Source of the DNA: Lathyrus oleraceus
Lineage: Eukaryota; Streptophyta; Magnoliopsida; Fabales; Fabaceae
Direction of reading: 5' to 3'
DNA length: 64,000 nt
Assembly: GCF_024323335.1 (NCBI RefSeq)
Contig: NC_066584.1
Coordinates: forward strand, 425,964,319 to 426,028,318
The notes beneath the pieces were generated by a model. The model was given only the letters and a program-made list of their open reading frames with translations. It was not told where the DNA came from and did no database searches. Positions 48,001 to 59,328 of the stretch are shown piece after piece. The position numbers were made by a program, and so were the translations under genes. The first letter of the stretch is position 1. The number at the start of each line of letters is the position of its first letter.

Positions 48001-48640
48001 AGTGATAGTGTTAGACAAACAAAATATACAAGCATAATTGACAGTCTTAGGTATGCCACTGATTGTACTAGAACCGACATTACATATGTCATAGGATTGA
48101 TGTGCATGTTTACTAGTAGATCGAGGAATGAGCATTGACAAGCTATTGAGCGAGTTACGCGATACCTTAAAAAGACTGTGAATCTCGACTTGCATTATCA
48201 GAGATTTCCTGCTGTACTTGAAGGATATAATGATGTAGATTGAAATATCTTATCAGATGATTCCAAAGCAACTAGCGGCTGTATATTCAATATAGTTGGA
48301 TGAGTTGTATCTTGGAAGTAAGTTGATTTGCTAGTTGATATACTTTTAAGGAAAAAACCTATGTCAACTGTGTTGATCCACTGTAATAATACCGCAACTA
48401 TTTTACAAAAATCGAGAACCGTTAGTAAAATGGTAAATGATGTCAAATAAGGACGAAGCAGAACACTGTTAAAGATTGTATCTCTAAAGGAGTTGTAAGA
48501 GTGGATCATGTACACACTGATGAAAATGTAGCAGATCCTTTGATAAAAGGATTAGCTAGAGAGAATGTCTATAATACATCCAATATGATGAGACTAATGC
48601 CTTTAGAAAAACGAGTTGCTAATAATGGTAAGCCAACATA
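45078..48640 (+). pseudogene. Copia gag-pol remnant, multiply broken
   Basis: Gag starts ATGGCTACCGAAGAAG at 45078 (MATEEVIGNTS, then FKFEGFHFKH) and stops within 30 codons. A zinc knuckle CFNCRKPGHMIKKC is at 46015-46056, and a protease-end motif (IKNLVS) near 46350. The integrase C-terminal part is at 46572-47005 (GVAE-like box decayed, then NRVPNSKSNISPYEILK). RT runs at about 47040-47760 with YVDDL near 47742, followed by the connection (47848-48138) and RNase H pieces to about 48600. The integrase catalytic core is largely missing. Many stops; not functional. Confidence 0.8.
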
Positions 48641-49139
48641 AATGAATGAAGATCCCAATAAATATGTTTAATGAGTAATAACAAGTTGTAAGTAATATGA
48701 GATGATCATGCGAGTATAAATAAGTAAAGCATGAATCCTGAAGTAATGAGAGGATGGAATAATATAAACTCTCAATGAGATCTATACTCTGTATGAGGGA
48801 GTACCTAGGCTACAAGAGTACTCTTGATAGACTCACCTATGTGATTGTGGAGCCGAGGCCGGTTCCTATGGAATTTTGAGGAAAAATTCCTAGAGTTTTC
48901 ACTAAACCGAGATACACGTGCAAAACCATTAAAGCAAAGATGGTAAGAATATACCTTAAGAAAAGGTTATGTGCATGATTGATGTCTGAAATAGAGTTAA
49001 AGACAATTGTGTCACTCCTTTTGAATCAGAGTCCTACTTACTACACAAAGGTTCAAGTCGTAGACACTTTTGTTTATGCACAATCTTAGAAACGTTTGAC
49101 GTTACTTCTGAAACACTTTTTAAAATTCATTAGGAGGAT

Positions 49140-49915
49140 TGTCGAAACATCATGTCAATATTCTAATATAGAGAGATGAATTTGAAAATGTTTCTTAAGT
49201 CCTATATTGTGTGTTTGTTGAAAAACTTTCTTAGTCTGACATTTCTTAGGTGAGATATCCTAGCTAGTTCACTTCATTATATAAGGAGATTTCCTATTTC
49301 ATTTCATAACACACCCAAAACTCCTTTTGTTGAGTTTTTCCTTCCCCACTCTCATAACTCCGCATTTTCCGAATTATCGAAACACTAATTTCTCCACCTT
49401 TCTTTCTACTCGTTGAATTTTCTGAGTACTTTCTTGAATTCTCTTTAGAGAATTATGTTAATTTCTCATTGTTTGAGTTGAGAAATTATCAAGTATAATT
49501 TTTGGATTATCTTTAGAGAATTATTAGAATTTCTCTTTGTTTGATAAATAATTCTGAGTAGGCAAATAATCACTATTGAATTCTCTTTTGAGAATTATTG
49601 AAATTTCTCTTGGTTTGAGAAATTATTATGTTTGATCGTTATACTAGATACTATGAGTGATATTTATACCATATTCAAATGATATTTGTACCATTAGAGG
49701 CTGGATTTTTAGAACGATTTTCTACCATGCAAATAGTAATCATACAATATATAACTGAACTATTTTATCTTGGAGATGACGCGGTAGTTCGACTGCTTCG
49801 CATAATTTTGAATTGGATCGCAGAACGTCTAAAAGAGAACGAACCGTTTCGCAACTCATTCTCATAACTTCTTCAATGACTGTTTTCAAAATCCATAAAC
49901 AATACATGCAACACG
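49140..49915 (+). repeat. 3' LTR of the decayed copia, approximate
   Basis: Begins TGTCGAAACATCATGTC just after a purine-rich AGGAGGAT and has TTATATAAGG as a possible TATA box near 49280. Internally it has several near-repeats of GAGAATTATTGAAATTTCTC at about 49440-49620. Confidence 0.7.
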
Positions 49916-50059
49916 AGCAACAACCATTAATTTTGCTGAGGACTATATATATAATAGTTAAAAATATTTTTTTTTAAAAATTACATAATTATTTTAATAA
50001 GTTTACTAATTTATGCTGATTTGTTCTTATTCATATTGAATAACGTACAAGGATTTTTA

Positions 50060-50553
50060 TTTGGTATAGCGACTAGTCGTAATAATTTCTGAAACTAAGA
50101 GAAATTCCAATAACTTTCTAAAGAGAAATCAGTAATGGTCATTTGACAACTCAAAATAATTTCTCAAACAAGAAGAAATTCGAATAACTCTCTGTAGAGA
50201 ATCCAAAAAATTATATTTGATAATTTCTCAATTCGAATGAGGTGAAATTAACATATCTCTCTAATGAGAATTCAAAAAAGTATTTGGAAAATTTAACGAA
50301 TAGAAAGAAAGTGAGAGAAATTGGCGTTTCGACAATTCAAAAAATCTAGAGTCATGAGAGTGAAAAATGAAAAACTCAACAATTTTTGGTGTGTATTGAC
50401 ATGAAATAGAGAATTTTCTTATATAATAAAGTGAGAGCTAAGCAATGTGAGATTAAATAATTTTTTTCAACTAATATACAATGTGAGACTTAAGGAACGT
50501 TTTCAAATTCATTTCCGCATATTAAAATATTAACATGATATTCTAATAAGTTT
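50060..50553 (-). repeat. Inverted partial LTR of the same copia family
   Basis: The reverse complement of this stretch matches the U3-side half of 49140-49915, including AAATGAATTTGAAAACG, TCGAAACGCCAATTTCTCTC and repeated GAAATTATT blocks. The U5 side is missing. It faces the 3' LTR of the element next door, about 150 bp away. Confidence 0.7.
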
Positions 50554-50826
50554 GAACCAAATGCATAATCAATTTAGTCTTCAAGAAAGAAATCAATAAG
50601 CAAAACTTCAAAACATGTTCCCATCCCAACTATTTCCTTGCTCTATCACACCGAGAATGATAGTGAATCAATCAATTATTTCACTTTCAATGACATGCAG
50701 ATAGATTGCTACAATTATCAATTCTAGCTCACTAATATGAAAAATCAAATTAATTAGGAATAACATTATATAGATAACAAAAATGGTAAAAAATATAAGG
50801 ATACTGACCTACGTTGAATTTCATTC

Positions 50827-51349
50827 TGTTAGAGAACCGGGTATGATAATCCTGGATAACTTCGAAGAATCGTGTTCGTACACTTTCCTGAACAAAGTAT
50901 TTCGACCCTATTCTTGCCTGGGTTCACGAAATCTTTGTGGGGATAATTCTTGAAGAACAATTTGTTTCTGGAAAAGAGAAATGTTCAGGAATGTAGAGAG
51001 AAAGTTTGGTTTCGTTATCTTTTTTTAAACTGAGGCCAAATGACTCCTTATATAGGAGATCAATAACAGAAACCGAAAAGACGCAACTGTTCAGAAACGG
51101 TTACGTCGGTTGGGAAAGGATTCAACTGTTCAAAAGAAAATTTCGAACGGGGCGTTGCCCCGCACCCCGTCAGGGGCTTCGCCCCTTGGAACCCTGTTTC
51201 ATTTATTCGCATTCAATTATACGTTGGCTCGACGAGCATGCACTCCGCACTACCCCTAACTCGTTTCCAAGCTTTAATGCATAATTACATCGGCCTGTAG
51301 TAAATCACATTACTACTAAAATACATTGATGATACTAAAATCACCAACA
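50827..51349 (-). repeat. 3' LTR of the Tork-like copia
   Basis: 523 bp from TGTTAGAGAA to CACCAACA. It includes a GC-rich hairpin GGGGCTTCGCCCC near 51174-51186 in otherwise AT-rich sequence. The next bases (51350 on) are the PPT, CTAAAATGGGGGGGATT on the minus strand. Confidence 0.92.
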
Positions 51350-51909
51350 AATCCCCCCCATTTTAGTGTAATCCTTGATTTACTCAGTATATACAATAAT
51401 ATATACAAGGGTATACCACACAGGTACAACGATCAAACAAATGCATAAATGAAAATGTCTTGCGATTGAATTTTCATCTTAGTACAAATACACATTCCAA
51501 ATACTCGAAAATCGGGGTGTCATAGCGATTGAACCCGTCAATCCATTTGAGTTTCTGAAGATATAGTACATATATGTTTCTTACAATACTCTACTATTCA
51601 TACTTGACACTTTACAAGCCATGTGTCCTTATCCATTAATAAGCATATAGGAAGCCAAGTCCGAGCTTCTTGAAGCGGCAAAACTTCATGCTCACATAGG
51701 TGATTCTTTTAATCTTGCACCTGCATTTGCAATTTTCCAAAAGAACCATTAAGAAGATATAATTCAACCTAGCCATCACTTGCAGGTCTGAGCACATACC
51801 TTGGGAAGATAAACACAATTGCTCCAATCTCTAACTATGATCTTTCCATATTGAATTCTGCTTCTAATGTTGTATTAGAAGGGAATTGGGTATACCATAG
51901 CTAATAGAT
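51350..51909 (-). other. PPT and 3' non-coding part of the Tork-like copia
   Basis: The purine tract lies at 51350-51366. The remaining 540 bp between the pol stop and the PPT carry no credible ORF. Confidence 0.7.
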
Positions 51910-54900
51910 TTAAATGGACTTTAATCCCATCCCAATTACCGACTTCTTCACTAAGTCTCTAGCTAACCCCTTCGTCAAGTGGTCAACTAAGTTTTGTTGC
52001 GACCGAACAAACTCAATAGATATCACCCCATTCATGATTAATTCCCTAATCATACTATGTCTAACACCCAAATGTCTAGACTTTCCATTGTATATTTGAC
52101 TATAAGCTTTAGCCAATGTGGCAGTACTATCACAACGGATAGAAATTGGTGATATCGGTTTAGGCCATATTGGAATCTCATATACCAAATTCCTTAGCCA
52201 TTCTGTTTCTTTACCAGCAACAGCTAATGCTACAAACTCAGATTCCATTGTGGAACCAGTTATACATGTTTGCTTCTTAGAAGCCCATGAGATGACACCT
52301 CCCCCAAGCAAGAACACCCATCCACTTGTAGAGGATGAATCTTCAGCATTATTTATCCAACTAGCATCCGAATAACCCTCTAACACCGAAGGAAATCCCA
52401 TATATGACAATCCATAATTCATTGTACCCTTCAAGTACTTGAATACCCTAGTTATCGCATGCCAATGATGTCTACTAGGATTACTAGTAAATCTGCTCAA
52501 CTTTCCAACCGCATAAGCAATATCCGGTCTAGTGCTAATCATAGCATACATCAAAGAGCATATAGCTTTTGAATATTCGAGTTGATCCACAGGTTTACCT
52601 GTATTTGGCATAAGCTTTTCTCCCGGATCCATGGGAGTACTTACTGGAGAACAACTTTCATAATTGAACTTCTTGAGTATTTTCTCAATGTAATGAGATT
52701 GCGTAATTACAATCCTCTTATTCTCCCGTTTAATCTTAATACCAAGAATAACGTCCGCTTCTCCCATATCCTTCATGGAGAACTTTGATGACAAGAAATT
52801 CTTTGTTTTATCAACTTGATTTTGGTCGGTGCCAAAGATCAACATGTCATCAACATATAAACAAATGAAAACTCCTTTACCGGAAGTATCAAATTTTCTA
52901 TATACACATTTGTCAGCTTGGTTTAGAATGAAACCATTCGACAAAACAACCTCATCAAACTTTTGATGCCACTGCTTCGGAGCTTGTTTTAGCCCATACA
53001 ACGACTTAACTAGCTTACACACTTTATGCTCATTACCAGGCATTACGAATCCTTCAGGTTGCTTCATATACACTTCTTCCTCCAAATCACCATTCAGAAA
53101 TGCTGTTTTGACATCCATTTGATGAATCACTAGATTATGAATAGCCGCCAAGGCAATCAACAATCTAATAGTAGTGATACGGGTAACAGGAGCATAGGTA
53201 TCGAAATAATCAATCCCTTCCTTTTGTCTGAAGCCTTGGATAACTAATCTAGCTTTAAACTTGTCAATTGTACCATCGACTTTCATTTTCCTTTTGAAGA
53301 TCCATTTGCAACCCAATGGTTTGCAACCTGGTGGTAAATCAGATAATACCCAAGTATTATTTTCCATGATAGAACCAATCTCTTCGTCAATTGCTTCTTT
53401 CCAAAAAGCAGAATCTCGAGATTTCACAGCTTCATCATACGTTCTTGGATCCTCCTCTATACTATAGCAATAATAGTATTGAGTGTCAATCTGATCCTTT
53501 GATCCCTCAACTAAATATAGTTGAAAATCAGATCCATAAGATCTAGATTTTCTAGCTCTTTTGCTCCTACGGGGTTCAAGTGTCTCACTTGGCACATCAT
53601 TTGAATGATCATCCCTTAGAGATTCACTAGAATTAGGTATAGAGTCCTTTGGTCTAGGTATAGAAGAGAAACAATTCTCATCAAATATGGCATCTCTCGA
53701 TTCTATAATTATGTTAATAGAAATCGAGTCATTAGGTTCTATAACATAAAACCTATAGGCCTTGGAGTGCTTAGCATATCCAACAAAGATGCAAGCTACA
53801 CCCTTTTCACCCAAAGTTTTCCTTTTTGGGTCCGGGAGTCTAACCACGACCCTACAACCCCAAACACGTAGAAATGTTAAGTTGGGTCGTTTCTTATACC
53901 AAAGTTCATATGGGGTAGTCTTGTTCCTTTTATTAGGAACCCTATTTAACAAATAGCAAGCCGTTAACATAGCTTCTCCCCAAAACCCTTCACTTAAACC
54001 AGAGTAAGATAACATGGCATTCACCATTTCCTTAAGCACTCTATTTTTCCTTTCAGCCACACCATTTTGTTGAGGTGTATAAGGTGCCGTAGTCTCATGA
54101 ATGATTCCTACGGATTGGAAAAATACAGGATCATAATATTCACCACCTCTATCTGTACGTAATGTTTTAATCAACACATTCTGTTGCACTTCAACTTCAG
54201 TTTTATAAATTTTGAATTTATCTAAGGATTCGTCCTTAGCGTGCAGCAAATAAACATAGCAGAATCTAGATGCATCATCTATGAAAGTGACAAAATATTT
54301 TTTATGTCCTAATGATGGAGTAGCATGCAAATCACATAAATCGCTATGTATCAACTCAAGAATGACAAATTTCCTTGTTATACTTTTAAAAGGTTGCCTA
54401 GTGATCTTTGTTAACATGCAAGTTTTACAATTTTCTACATTTTTATCAAAAACAGGAATTAAATCATCTTTAGACATTTCATGCATTCTTTTATAATGTA
54501 CGTGTCCTAGACGAGCATGCCATAACGATGAATTGATAACATTCGAAGAGGACATAAATACAGAACCAGAATCATTAGGAACTCCATTCAAATTCATCAT
54601 AAACATACCATTATTATAATATCCAAATCCTACAAGCACACCAGACTTCGATAAAACATCTTTATCGGATTCACACACTTGCTTGTATCCAAGCTTATTT
54701 AATACAGGACCAGAAATTAAATTCTTACGTAGTTTAGGAACATACAAAACATTAAACAAAGTAATAGTCTTTCCAGAACTGAATTCTAGCACCACGTTTC
54801 CTTTGCATTCAACGGGAGCAAAGTGATCATCTCCCATGTAGAGGACAAAACCATCTTCCACTGGAACAAGAGTCTTGAACCAGAAACGATCCTTGCAAAC

Positions 54901-54942
54901 ATGTGTTGTAGCGCCAGAATCAATCCACCACGCGATAGCATC
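51910..54942 (-). CDS. Copia pol: protease, integrase, RT, RNase H
   Basis: Met-initiated from 54861 (983 aa), but the frame is open up to the stop at 54943-54945 and includes the protease motif [11 protein letters not shown]. Counting from the Met, the integrase zinc site is at about 115-148 (WHARLGHVH...CKTC). Catalytic D, D and E lie near 174 (HSDLCD), 237 (RTDRGGEY) and 271 (NGVAERKNR). RT has [10 protein letters not shown] and YVDDMLIFG near 655. RNase H has [10 protein letters not shown] and the [13 protein letters not shown] end. All catalytic motifs are present. The one visible lesion is the TAG before it, so pol could only be made by readthrough or from another start. Confidence 0.9.
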   Translation of the reverse strand, partial: DAIAWWIDSGATTHVCKDRFWFKTLVPVEDGFVLYMGDDHFAPVECKGNVVLEFSSGKTITLFNVLYVPKLRKNLISGPVLNKLGYKQVCESDKDVLSKSGVLVGFGYYNNGMFMMNLNGVPNDSGSVFMSSSNVINSSLWHARLGHVHYKRMHEMSKDDLIPVFDKNVENCKTCMLTKITRQPFKSITRKFVILELIHSDLCDLHATPSLGHKKYFVTFIDDASRFCYVYLLHAKDESLDKFKIYKTEVEVQQNVLIKTLRTDRGGEYYDPVFFQSVGIIHETTAPYTPQQNGVAERKNRVLKEMVNAMLSYSGLSEGFWGEAMLTACYLLNRVPNKRNKTTPYELWYKKRPNLTFLRVWGCRVVVRLPDPKRKTLGEKGVACIFVGYAKHSKAYRFYVIEPNDSISINIIIESRDAIFDENCFSSIPRPKDSIPNSSESLRDDHSNDVPSETLEPRRSKRARKSRSYGSDFQLYLVEGSKDQIDTQYYYCYSIEEDPRTYDEAVKSRDSAFWKEAIDEEIGSIMENNTWVLSDLPPGCKPLGCKWIFKRKMKVDGTIDKFKARLVIQGFRQKEGIDYFDTYAPVTRITTIRLLIALAAIHNLVIHQMDVKTAFLNGDLEEEVYMKQPEGFVMPGNEHKVCKLVKSLYGLKQAPKQWHQKFDEVVLSNGFILNQADKCVYRKFDTSGKGVFICLYVDDMLIFGTDQNQVDKTKNFLSSKFSMKDMGEADVILGIKIKRENKRIVITQSHYIEKILKKFNYESCSPVSTPMDPGEKLMPNTGKPVDQLEYSKAICSLMYAMISTRPDIAYAVGKLSRFTSNPSRHHWHAITRVFKYLKGTMNYGLSYMGFPSVLEGYSDASWINNAEDSSSTSGWVFLLGGGVISWASKKQTCITGSTMESEFVALAVAGKETEWLRNLVYEIPIWPKPISPISIRCDSTATLAKAYSQIYNGKSRHLGVRHSMIRELIMNGVISIEFVRSQQNLVDHLTKGLARDLVKKSVIGMGLKSI

Positions 54943-54945
54943 ATC

Positions 54946-55905
54946 CTATACATAGAATGCTTCAGAATTTAGTGAAACCGAATGTTTAATCAAACTATTC
55001 AAATCACGAATTGATTTCTGACCTTGGTTTTCGGATTGGTCCTTAGACCCCTTTCTTGAACCACTTGCATTCGCGTTAACATGCTTTTTGCCGGAACGAC
55101 AATCCTTCTTGAAGTGGCCTGTTTTGCCACACTTCCAGCATTCTATTTTCGGTTTCTTATTAGCATCGAAACTGCCCTTATAGTTCTTGAAAGCATGCTT
55201 CTTTCCTTTGTTTTTGTTGTTACCGTTCTTACCACTCTCTTCGACCATATTAACCGAGGGTCCAGCAATTTCTTTGCCTTTTCCTTTGTCATCCTCCTGC
55301 GCTCTTAGAGATTCTTCTATGCGCAAGTGACTTCCAAGTTGGATCAAAGACAGTTCGTCTTTTCCATGCTTCAGATTGTGTTTGAAATCCTTCCACGAAG
55401 GAGGCAACTTGTCTATGATGCTTGAGACAGATATTGTTTCATCCATCTTCAATCCGTGTTGTGTGAACTGTCCAAGGATTCGGAGGAGTTCATTGAATTG
55501 TTCCATGACAAACCTCGATTCAACCATTTTGTAATTATTGAAATCGGTTACCAGGAACTTTTTACTAGATGAGTCCTCTGCCATGTACTTGGATTCGAGA
55601 CAATCCCACAATTCCTTTGCAGATTCTATGTTTTGATAAATATCAAATAAGGGATCAGACATACCGTTAAGAATGTGCCATCTGCATATGTAGTCGTCGT
55701 TCTCCAATTTTGATCTGCGTCTCAGATTTTCAACCGTGTCTTCCTCCAGAAGTTCTGGAATCGGTGTAGACAGGACGTGCACCACCTTCAACATTGTCAA
55801 CATGAAATGCATCTTCTTCTGCCAACACCTGAAGTCTTGTCCTTGAAACTTGTCCAATTTTCCGAAGTTTGTAGTCATCTCCTTGACGGTGCTTCCTCCA
55901 GCCAT
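54946..55905 (-). CDS. Copia gag
   Basis: 319 aa starting MAGGSTVKEMTTNFGKLDKF. The gag core has FRCWQKKMHFMLTML and SAKELWDCLESKYMAEDSSS, and a single zinc knuckle CWKCGKTGHFKKDC lies near residue 257. It ends in TAG directly before [11 protein letters not shown] of pol in the same frame. Related elements usually have a glutamine codon there, so CAG to TAG is the likely change. The start is only 26 bases from the LTR end (55932). Confidence 0.9.
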   Translation of the reverse strand: MAGGSTVKEMTTNFGKLDKFQGQDFRCWQKKMHFMLTMLKVVHVLSTPIPELLEEDTVENLRRRSKLENDDYICRWHILNGMSDPLFDIYQNIESAKELWDCLESKYMAEDSSSKKFLVTDFNNYKMVESRFVMEQFNELLRILGQFTQHGLKMDETISVSSIIDKLPPSWKDFKHNLKHGKDELSLIQLGSHLRIEESLRAQEDDKGKGKEIAGPSVNMVEESGKNGNNKNKGKKHAFKNYKGSFDANKKPKIECWKCGKTGHFKKDCRSGKKHVNANASGSRKGSKDQSENQGQKSIRDLNSLIKHSVSLNSEAFYV

Positions 55906-55931
55906 GATTATCAGAAATTACTTTGTTTGTT

Positions 55932-56454
55932 TGTTAGAGAATCGGGTATGATAATCCTGGATACCTTCGAAGAATCGTGTTCGTACACTTTCCTGAACAA
56001 AGTATTTCGACCCTATTCTTGCCTGGGTTCACGAAATCTTTGTGGGGATAATTCTTGAAGAACAATTTGTTTCTGGCAAAGAGAAATGTTCAGGAATGTA
56101 GAGAGAAAGTTTGGTTTCGTTATCTTTTTTTAAACTGAGGCCAAATGACTCCTTATATAGGAGATCAATAACAGAAACCGAAAAGACGCAACTATTCAGA
56201 AACGGTTACGTCGGTTGGGAAAGGATTCAACTGCTCAAAAGAAAATTTCGAACGGGGCGCTGCCCTGCACCCCGCCAGGGGCTTCGCCCCTTGGAACCCC
56301 GTTTCAATTATTCACATTCAATTATACGTTGGCTCGACGAGCGTGCACTCCGCACTACCCCTAACTCGTTTCCAAGCTTTAACGCATAATTGCACCGGCC
56401 TGTAGTAAATCACATTACTACTAAAATACATTGATGATACTAAAATCACCAACA
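55932..56454 (-). repeat. 5' LTR of the Tork-like copia
   Basis: 523 bp, the same length as the 3' LTR, with about 14-15 mostly transition differences. It ends CACCAACA directly before the CATTC duplication. Confidence 0.92.
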
Positions 56455-57077
56455 CATTCTACACAATTGCATTAGCATTCAATACTCATATGTAACGAAT
56501 TTCACTACACAATTACGCTATACCCATAAAATTAATAAGTAAATAAAATAATCAAATGTAACAGGAAGAACGGTACCTTCCCTCTACAACTTAAACATGA
56601 TAGAACCTAAATTAACAACACATTCATCGTGTTGGAATCTCAAATATGCCAAAAAAAAACTATGGGATATTAATATGAAAATTGTTGGAATGACATAAAT
56701 TTGATAAATCAATTCATGATATGAGAGAGAATTCTTCTTGGTGCGAAATTATGTTGGAGAAAATAAAAGTTGCATGCATTTGTTACGCGATACCATGGAC
56801 AATAAATACAAACTCGATCGCGTGCATCTAATTTAGTTATCAGAAAGGAAGGAACTTCCGCGAGAAATATGATTGGAGATAAAAGTAAAAATAAGTTGAA
56901 TTGAGAATGAAATTAAAGTCATAATGAATGATAAAGGGACGCCAACAGAAGTTTACCCAATGAAATTTGTCGACCCTCATATAGCTGAATCGCTAGAGGA
57001 ATGAAACTTTTGGCTATCTGCAGAGAGTCAGGACAAAACACGTAGTAAGAAAACCATAGAGTGAGAAAGGCAATATG
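56455..57077. other. Intergenic, AT-rich
   Basis: 620 bp between the copia element and the mobile-domain-like ORF. No gene or repeat structure recognised. Confidence 0.5.
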
Positions 57078-57788
57078 TTACTCGTCAGAAACTTCGTCAG
57101 AATCTTTGACATGATGATCAACAATATAAAGTTTAAGACTTGGACGTTTGAAAGAAAACTTGGTCTCGGTCGAATGAGATGGGTCGAAGGTTTTGCCCAA
57201 AGGTGAAAGACCGGTGATGGCTGCCACGTTAAAAAGAGTGGGCGTCAGCATCCCACAAAGAAGGCGAAAGGTGTTAGTCGAACCTTCCCAGAAATAGAGC
57301 GAAGAAAGCAACATGCAAGGATTGATCCTATGGGCATGCCTTAAGATTTGGATGGCGTCGAAGAGGACACATTTTTTCCATTGGGCTTGACGTTTGTTTT
57401 GTACCCTGTCGAGACAGGCTAGGTAGTCTTTGTTGCCAGGAGTAGGCATCGACCGAAAGACTCTGGCTTCTGGGTCCATAAACTTGAGATCGATGATGTC
57501 ACCTTTCTCGAAAGCAGCAGGAACAACAAGGGTGAAGCAAGGAATTTTTTGGGGAGCTTTTTTGGGTTGCGTTCTCTCGTACGGGAGTGGCCCATGGAAG
57601 GCGAGAAGTTTCTCATCCACCATGAAGGAAATGAGTATTTTCCGTTGCCAAGTTTCCACCTTGGATGAATCATTTGAAGGTAGTTGAGGAACAATGATTA
57701 AACTCTCTTTTTCAGCAAGTTTGAAAGCGATGAGATTGTTACCAATATCACGTGTAACTGTATCCACAACGTTAGCAAAAGAGGCCAT
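57078..57788 (-). CDS. Plant-mobile-domain-like protein, probably TE-derived
   Basis: The open frame runs from 57980, but its first 64 codons read through an (AT)n repeat. I chose the Met at 57788 (MASFANVVDTVTRD), giving 236 aa. The C-terminal half has LSSLYFWEGSTNTFRLLCGM and FNVAAITGLSPLGKTFDP, typical of the N-terminal half of plant mobile domain/aminotransferase-like proteins, and it ends in an acidic DSDEVSDE. It is shorter than full members of this family, so it may be truncated or have further exons. The fold type resembles that of Ogre ORF1 at 22879-24207, though the sequences differ. No function can be given. Confidence 0.55.
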   Translation of the reverse strand: MASFANVVDTVTRDIGNNLIAFKLAEKESLIIVPQLPSNDSSKVETWQRKILISFMVDEKLLAFHGPLPYERTQPKKAPQKIPCFTLVVPAAFEKGDIIDLKFMDPEARVFRSMPTPGNKDYLACLDRVQNKRQAQWKKCVLFDAIQILRHAHRINPCMLLSSLYFWEGSTNTFRLLCGMLTPTLFNVAAITGLSPLGKTFDPSHSTETKFSFKRPSLKLYIVDHHVKDSDEVSDE

Positions 57789-57893
57789 TGCAGTGTAAGA
57801 AAGAAAAAGAATGAGGAAAGTATTACTGTTTTGAAAGTTGCAGGAAAAATACGCAAATGGAGAAGAAGAAAGGAAAACAGAAAATGTGGAAGA

Positions 57894-57896
<3 letters not shown>

Positions 57897-57962
<66 letters not shown>
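57897..57962. repeat. (AT)33 microsatellite
   Basis: 66 bp of uninterrupted AT dinucleotide about 110 bp upstream of the mobile-domain-like ORF start (minus strand). Confidence 0.98.
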
Positions 57963-57965
<3 letters not shown>

Positions 57966-58904
57966 TAAAAAAAATGGCAACCAAGAGTCAGTCGATTGGT
58001 GACAATAGTCCGATTCAGTGATAATGGGAAAGTTAGTAGAGGTAGTTGAAAATCCACGACCTAGGAAGTAGCTGCAAATGATGGCATTTCCCCTTGGAAA
58101 TCGTGGCGCAAAAAAGTATCATCATTGTGCATGACATCATCAACGATTAGACACCCAGTTGAAATTGGGAAAGTCAAAACACCAAGTTTCTTGGTCAAAA
58201 TGTTTCTCAATCGAAACTGGCCTTTTAGGGGGCAATTTGTTAGCCAGCAGATTTCGACTATGCCGAAGAGGAAAACTGAAGCAAGAGGTACGAAATCATA
58301 TGGCGAAGTGTCGAGAGGGGTGAACATGGTCGAATCGGTTCGACAATCAAGAAGGACATAGGCCAGATCGAAAGGAGGTCGACAGGGATGAGCTTGTCAA
58401 AGTCGAAGACAAACAAGCAAAAACGACATAATCAGCTGAACAAAACATAGGAAAAGTTGCAAAAGACGTGGGGTTGCAAGTTCAGACGCGTGGCACATTG
58501 TAAATGGCCAACGACCATGTAACAATTATTTTTTATTACTACTTAAGTAGATTTGATTTCTAGTTCAGGGGATACATTTGTGACATTGCAAAGGGAAAAC
58601 ACTCAAAGTATCAAGCATCTAGAGAAAAGAGTTCATTCCTACAAAATGTATAGTTGCTTCCACATTTACCTTCAAGCAATTTAAATTACCAAGTCTTTTT
58701 TATCTGTTTTGTCATTTACGATTTTATCTTGCCTTTTGTTCATCTATCTTAAATGCACCTTTTACAAGCATCTTTTACCTATCGTTTTCTTAATCCAAGA
58801 ATTTCAACAAAACACCCCATATACTTAACACTTAGTATAGGATTTTGTAGCCGATCGTGCAAGTAAACCTCAATAGGAGGCCAGAGATTGTTTGCACAAA
58901 AACT
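57963..58904. other. Unassigned, repeat-derived sequence
   Basis: 940 bp without a credible gene. It has recurrent GTCGAA/TCGACA words (58305-58410), then AT-rich sequence. It could be the leader and LTR of the element that carries the mobile-domain-like ORF, but I find no LTR ends. Confidence 0.4.
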
Positions 58905-59328
58905 ACATGTGAACAGTCATGCAATGGTATTGTCCATCAAACATATTGCTCTCACACACCTCAACAAAATGGGGTAGCCGAATGCAAAAATCGGTATCTC
59001 GTAGAAACCCATAAGATCCTACTTCTCCATGATAATGTTCCATTTCGGTTTTGGAGGGATGTTGTGCTAACGACATGTTACCTTATAAATCACATGCCTT
59101 CATATGTCCTTAACAATAAAATCCATCATTCAATCCTTTTTTCCAATTACCCACTTCACTCAATTCCTTCCCGAGTCTTTGGGTCCACATGTTTTGTACA
59201 CAATCTCTCTCATGGTCCTGATAAACTATTAGCTCGATCACTAAAATATATCTTTATTGGTTATCATTGATCACAAAAAGGTTATCGTTGTTATTCACAT
59301 ACTCCATAACGATACCTCATATCGGCCG
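58905..59328 (+). pseudogene. Copia integrase fragment
   Basis: Reads [20 protein letters not shown] then ECKNRYLVETHK, where the usual catalytic-Glu motif AERKNR appears as AECKNR (Glu kept, next residue changed). Then CYLINHMPSYVLNNKIHHSI, and a frame stop (TGA) near 59270. The following frame reaches RYLISA at the solo LTR and resumes as DVTFFE after it. Confidence 0.8.

Larger units (their letters stand above)
44462..49915 (+). mobile_element. Decayed Ty1/copia element downstream of TIM
   Basis: Two related LTRs (about 44462-45067 and 49140-49915) share GTTTGTTGAAAAA, TTCATTATATAA, CATTTCATTTTA/ATAAC and CGAAACACTAATTTCT-like blocks. Between them lie ruined gag, protease, integrase, RT and RNase H pieces on the plus strand. 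A roughly 500-bp 3' non-coding stretch contains GACTCACCTATGTGATTGTGG, a type of block often seen before the 3' LTR of large copia elements. The LTRs are strongly diverged and the left one is internally shortened, so the element is old. Ends are approximate. Confidence 0.75.
50827..56454 (-). mobile_element. Ty1/copia element (Tork-like), near complete
   Basis: 5628 bp with LTRs of 523 bp each (50827-51349, 55932-56454), TG/CA ends and a perfect 5-bp target duplication CATTC (50822-50826 and 56455-56459). On the minus strand gag (319 aa) and pol (open from about 54942 to 51910) are separated by one TAG. I count about 14-15 LTR differences, so it is clearly older than the Tekay-like pair. A G-rich PPT lies next to the left LTR. 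No tRNA-iMet PBS is seen between the right LTR and gag. Confidence 0.9.

Noticed and set aside
58061..58361. 88-aa minus and 78-aa plus overlapping ORFs
   Set aside because: No family resemblance; they lie in repeat-derived sequence and have no supporting signals.
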